DNA of 5,592 nt, from the NCBI GenBank assembly GCA_027483425.1, contig JAIXUR010000238.1:1-5592 (forward strand), read 5' to 3'. The stretch comes from Cyanobacteriota bacterium. Its GTDB lineage: Bacteria; Cyanobacteriota; Cyanobacteriia; Phormidesmidales; Phormidesmidaceae. This document shows positions 4,846 through 5,592 of this stretch, piece by piece (position 1 is the first letter of the stretch; every line of letters starts with the position of its first letter). The translations under genes and the position numbers were made by a program. The notes beneath the pieces are model-generated. The model saw nothing but the letters and a program-made list of their open reading frames with translations. It was not told the origin of the DNA and searched no databases.

Positions 4846-5592
4846 ATGCGTGTCTGGGCTCTAGCCTCATGCAGCGGCCTACTGGCTCTAGCCGCCTGTA
4901 GTACCGAACAAGCCAGCTCTCCCACCCCACCCGCAGACCAGCCTGGGGATGATGCCGCTCAGGTGCAATCCCGAGGTGGTCTAGCGCCCGTGGGCTCTAG
5001 CTCGGTTGCTGAACCAGAAAGTGGATCCAAGCAGCTGTTGACCCAGGGGGCTCGTTCCCGCCTGCTGTCAACGCGAACGGCTCCCACCATTTCTTCACCG
5101 GAGGCAGCTGGACAGACGCTACCGCAGTCGGCCCAGCTGCGCGAACGGCTCCAGCGCCTACGGGCCCAGCAGGGCTCCCGGCTGACCGCCAGTACTCCCC
5201 TGGTCACGGTACCCCTTCCCACCTCAGTCGCCCAGAGTTCAGTGGCCCAGAGTTCAGTGGCCCAGAGTTCAGTAGCCCAGAGTTCAGTAGCCCAGAGTTC
5301 AGTGGCCCAGAATTTAGTGGCCCAGGGGTCAGTGAATCTGGGAACTTCACCCCGTCACCAGGCCCAGTCGCCCGCGGCGGCAGCCGGGGTCAGTCCCACA
5401 GCCACTCCGGGTTCTGTCTCCGCCGCCCAGAACGGCCAGGCCACTGCTCAGCCTGCCATCACCCAGGCTTCTGGGCCCAGTCCTAACCCCACGGCCTCAG
5501 CCCCTACCAATACGGCCACCGGCCTGGGTGACCCGACAGCGGCCAACATTGCTCGCAGCTACCCCATTAGCCCGGCCCGGCATCAGGGATAC
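4846..5592 (+). CDS. Predicted lipoprotein with SVAQS tandem repeats (3' end cut by window)
   Basis: The frame is open for 249 codons to the window edge with no stop, so the gene is partial. The N-terminus is a type II signal peptide: a short MR n-region, a hydrophobic stretch, and the lipobox L15-A16-A17-C18, predicting cleavage before Cys18 and lipid anchoring. The mature part is rich in Ser, Ala, Gln, Pro and Thr and looks disordered. The exception is a helical, Arg/Gln/Leu-rich piece around 94-113 (QSAQLRERLQRLRAQQGSRL). Residues 129-163 are seven pentapeptide units (AQSSV), encoded by a 15-bp tandem array at 5230-5334. A second low-complexity stretch of Ala/Pro/Thr/Gln follows to about 235. 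The visible part may be a flexible linker presenting a C-terminal domain that lies outside the window; I cannot name its function. No HIP1 octamer occurs in the visible 747 bp. The strand, start and lipoprotein call are well supported. Confidence 0.85.
   Translation, partial: MRVWALASCSGLLALAACSTEQASSPTPPADQPGDDAAQVQSRGGLAPVGSSSVAEPESGSKQLLTQGARSRLLSTRTAPTISSPEAAGQTLPQSAQLRERLQRLRAQQGSRLTASTPLVTVPLPTSVAQSSVAQSSVAQSSVAQSSVAQSSVAQNLVAQGSVNLGTSPRHQAQSPAAAAGVSPTATPGSVSAAQNGQATAQPAITQASGPSPNPTASAPTNTATGLGDPTAANIARSYPISPARHQGY
5230..5334 (+). repeat. Seven 15-bp in-frame tandem units (AQSSV)
   Basis: The units begin at 5230, 5245, 5260, 5275, 5290, 5305 and 5320. Units 1, 2 and 5 are identical (GCCCAGAGTTCAGTG), and units 3 and 4 differ from them only by a final A (GTA for GTG, synonymous). 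Unit 6 has two changes (Ser-Ser to Asn-Leu) and unit 7 has two (Ser to Gly). A partial unit, TCAGTC, precedes the array at 5224-5229. Each unit is five codons, so gain or loss keeps the reading frame. The near-identity of the first five units suggests recent expansion by slippage or unequal recombination, with older degenerate units at the 3' end. Confidence 0.95.

Overview
The window looks like chromosome from a GC-rich cyanobacterium, probably filamentous and of the Leptolyngbya/Nodosilinea kind. The genus-level guess is inference. The support is a full-length IctB homologue, a cyanobacterial family, and seven exact copies of the HIP1 octamer GCGATCGC (1500, 2683, 2771, 3384, 3621, 3785, 4312).

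Layout. Positions 1-263 are non-coding and hold one copy of a dispersed repeat (62-131) ending in a hairpin, then the ictB upstream region. ictB (264-1667, +) encodes a complete 467-residue polytopic membrane protein. After a 175-bp gap come two leftward genes: a 105-residue protein I do not recognise (1843-2160) and a SRPBCC/polyketide-cyclase-like protein (2350-2952). The latter is divergent from a HugZ/HutZ-like protein of the FMN/heme split-barrel superfamily (3022-3543, +), across 69 bp that carry evenly spaced CTACAG elements. That gene converges with an EamA/DMT-family transporter gene (3552-4433, -), leaving only 8 bp between their stop codons. Next is a 412-bp gene-free stretch (4434-4845) with the second copy of the dispersed repeat, in inverted orientation, and a 7-bp inverted repeat. 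The window ends inside a lipoprotein gene (4846 onward, +) whose predicted disordered region contains seven 15-bp tandem units.

There is no sign of phage, transposase, CRISPR or RNA genes, and the genes do not form an obvious single pathway. Most are singly transcribed in alternating directions, so this reads as ordinary chromosomal core/accessory mix rather than a dedicated system. The features most worth a second look are the repeat pair, which lies in the same orientation relative to its downstream gene in both cases (ictB and the EamA gene), the SVAQS tandem array, and the family-specific residue losses in IctB (ligase-type His) and the HutZ-like protein (C-terminal His).
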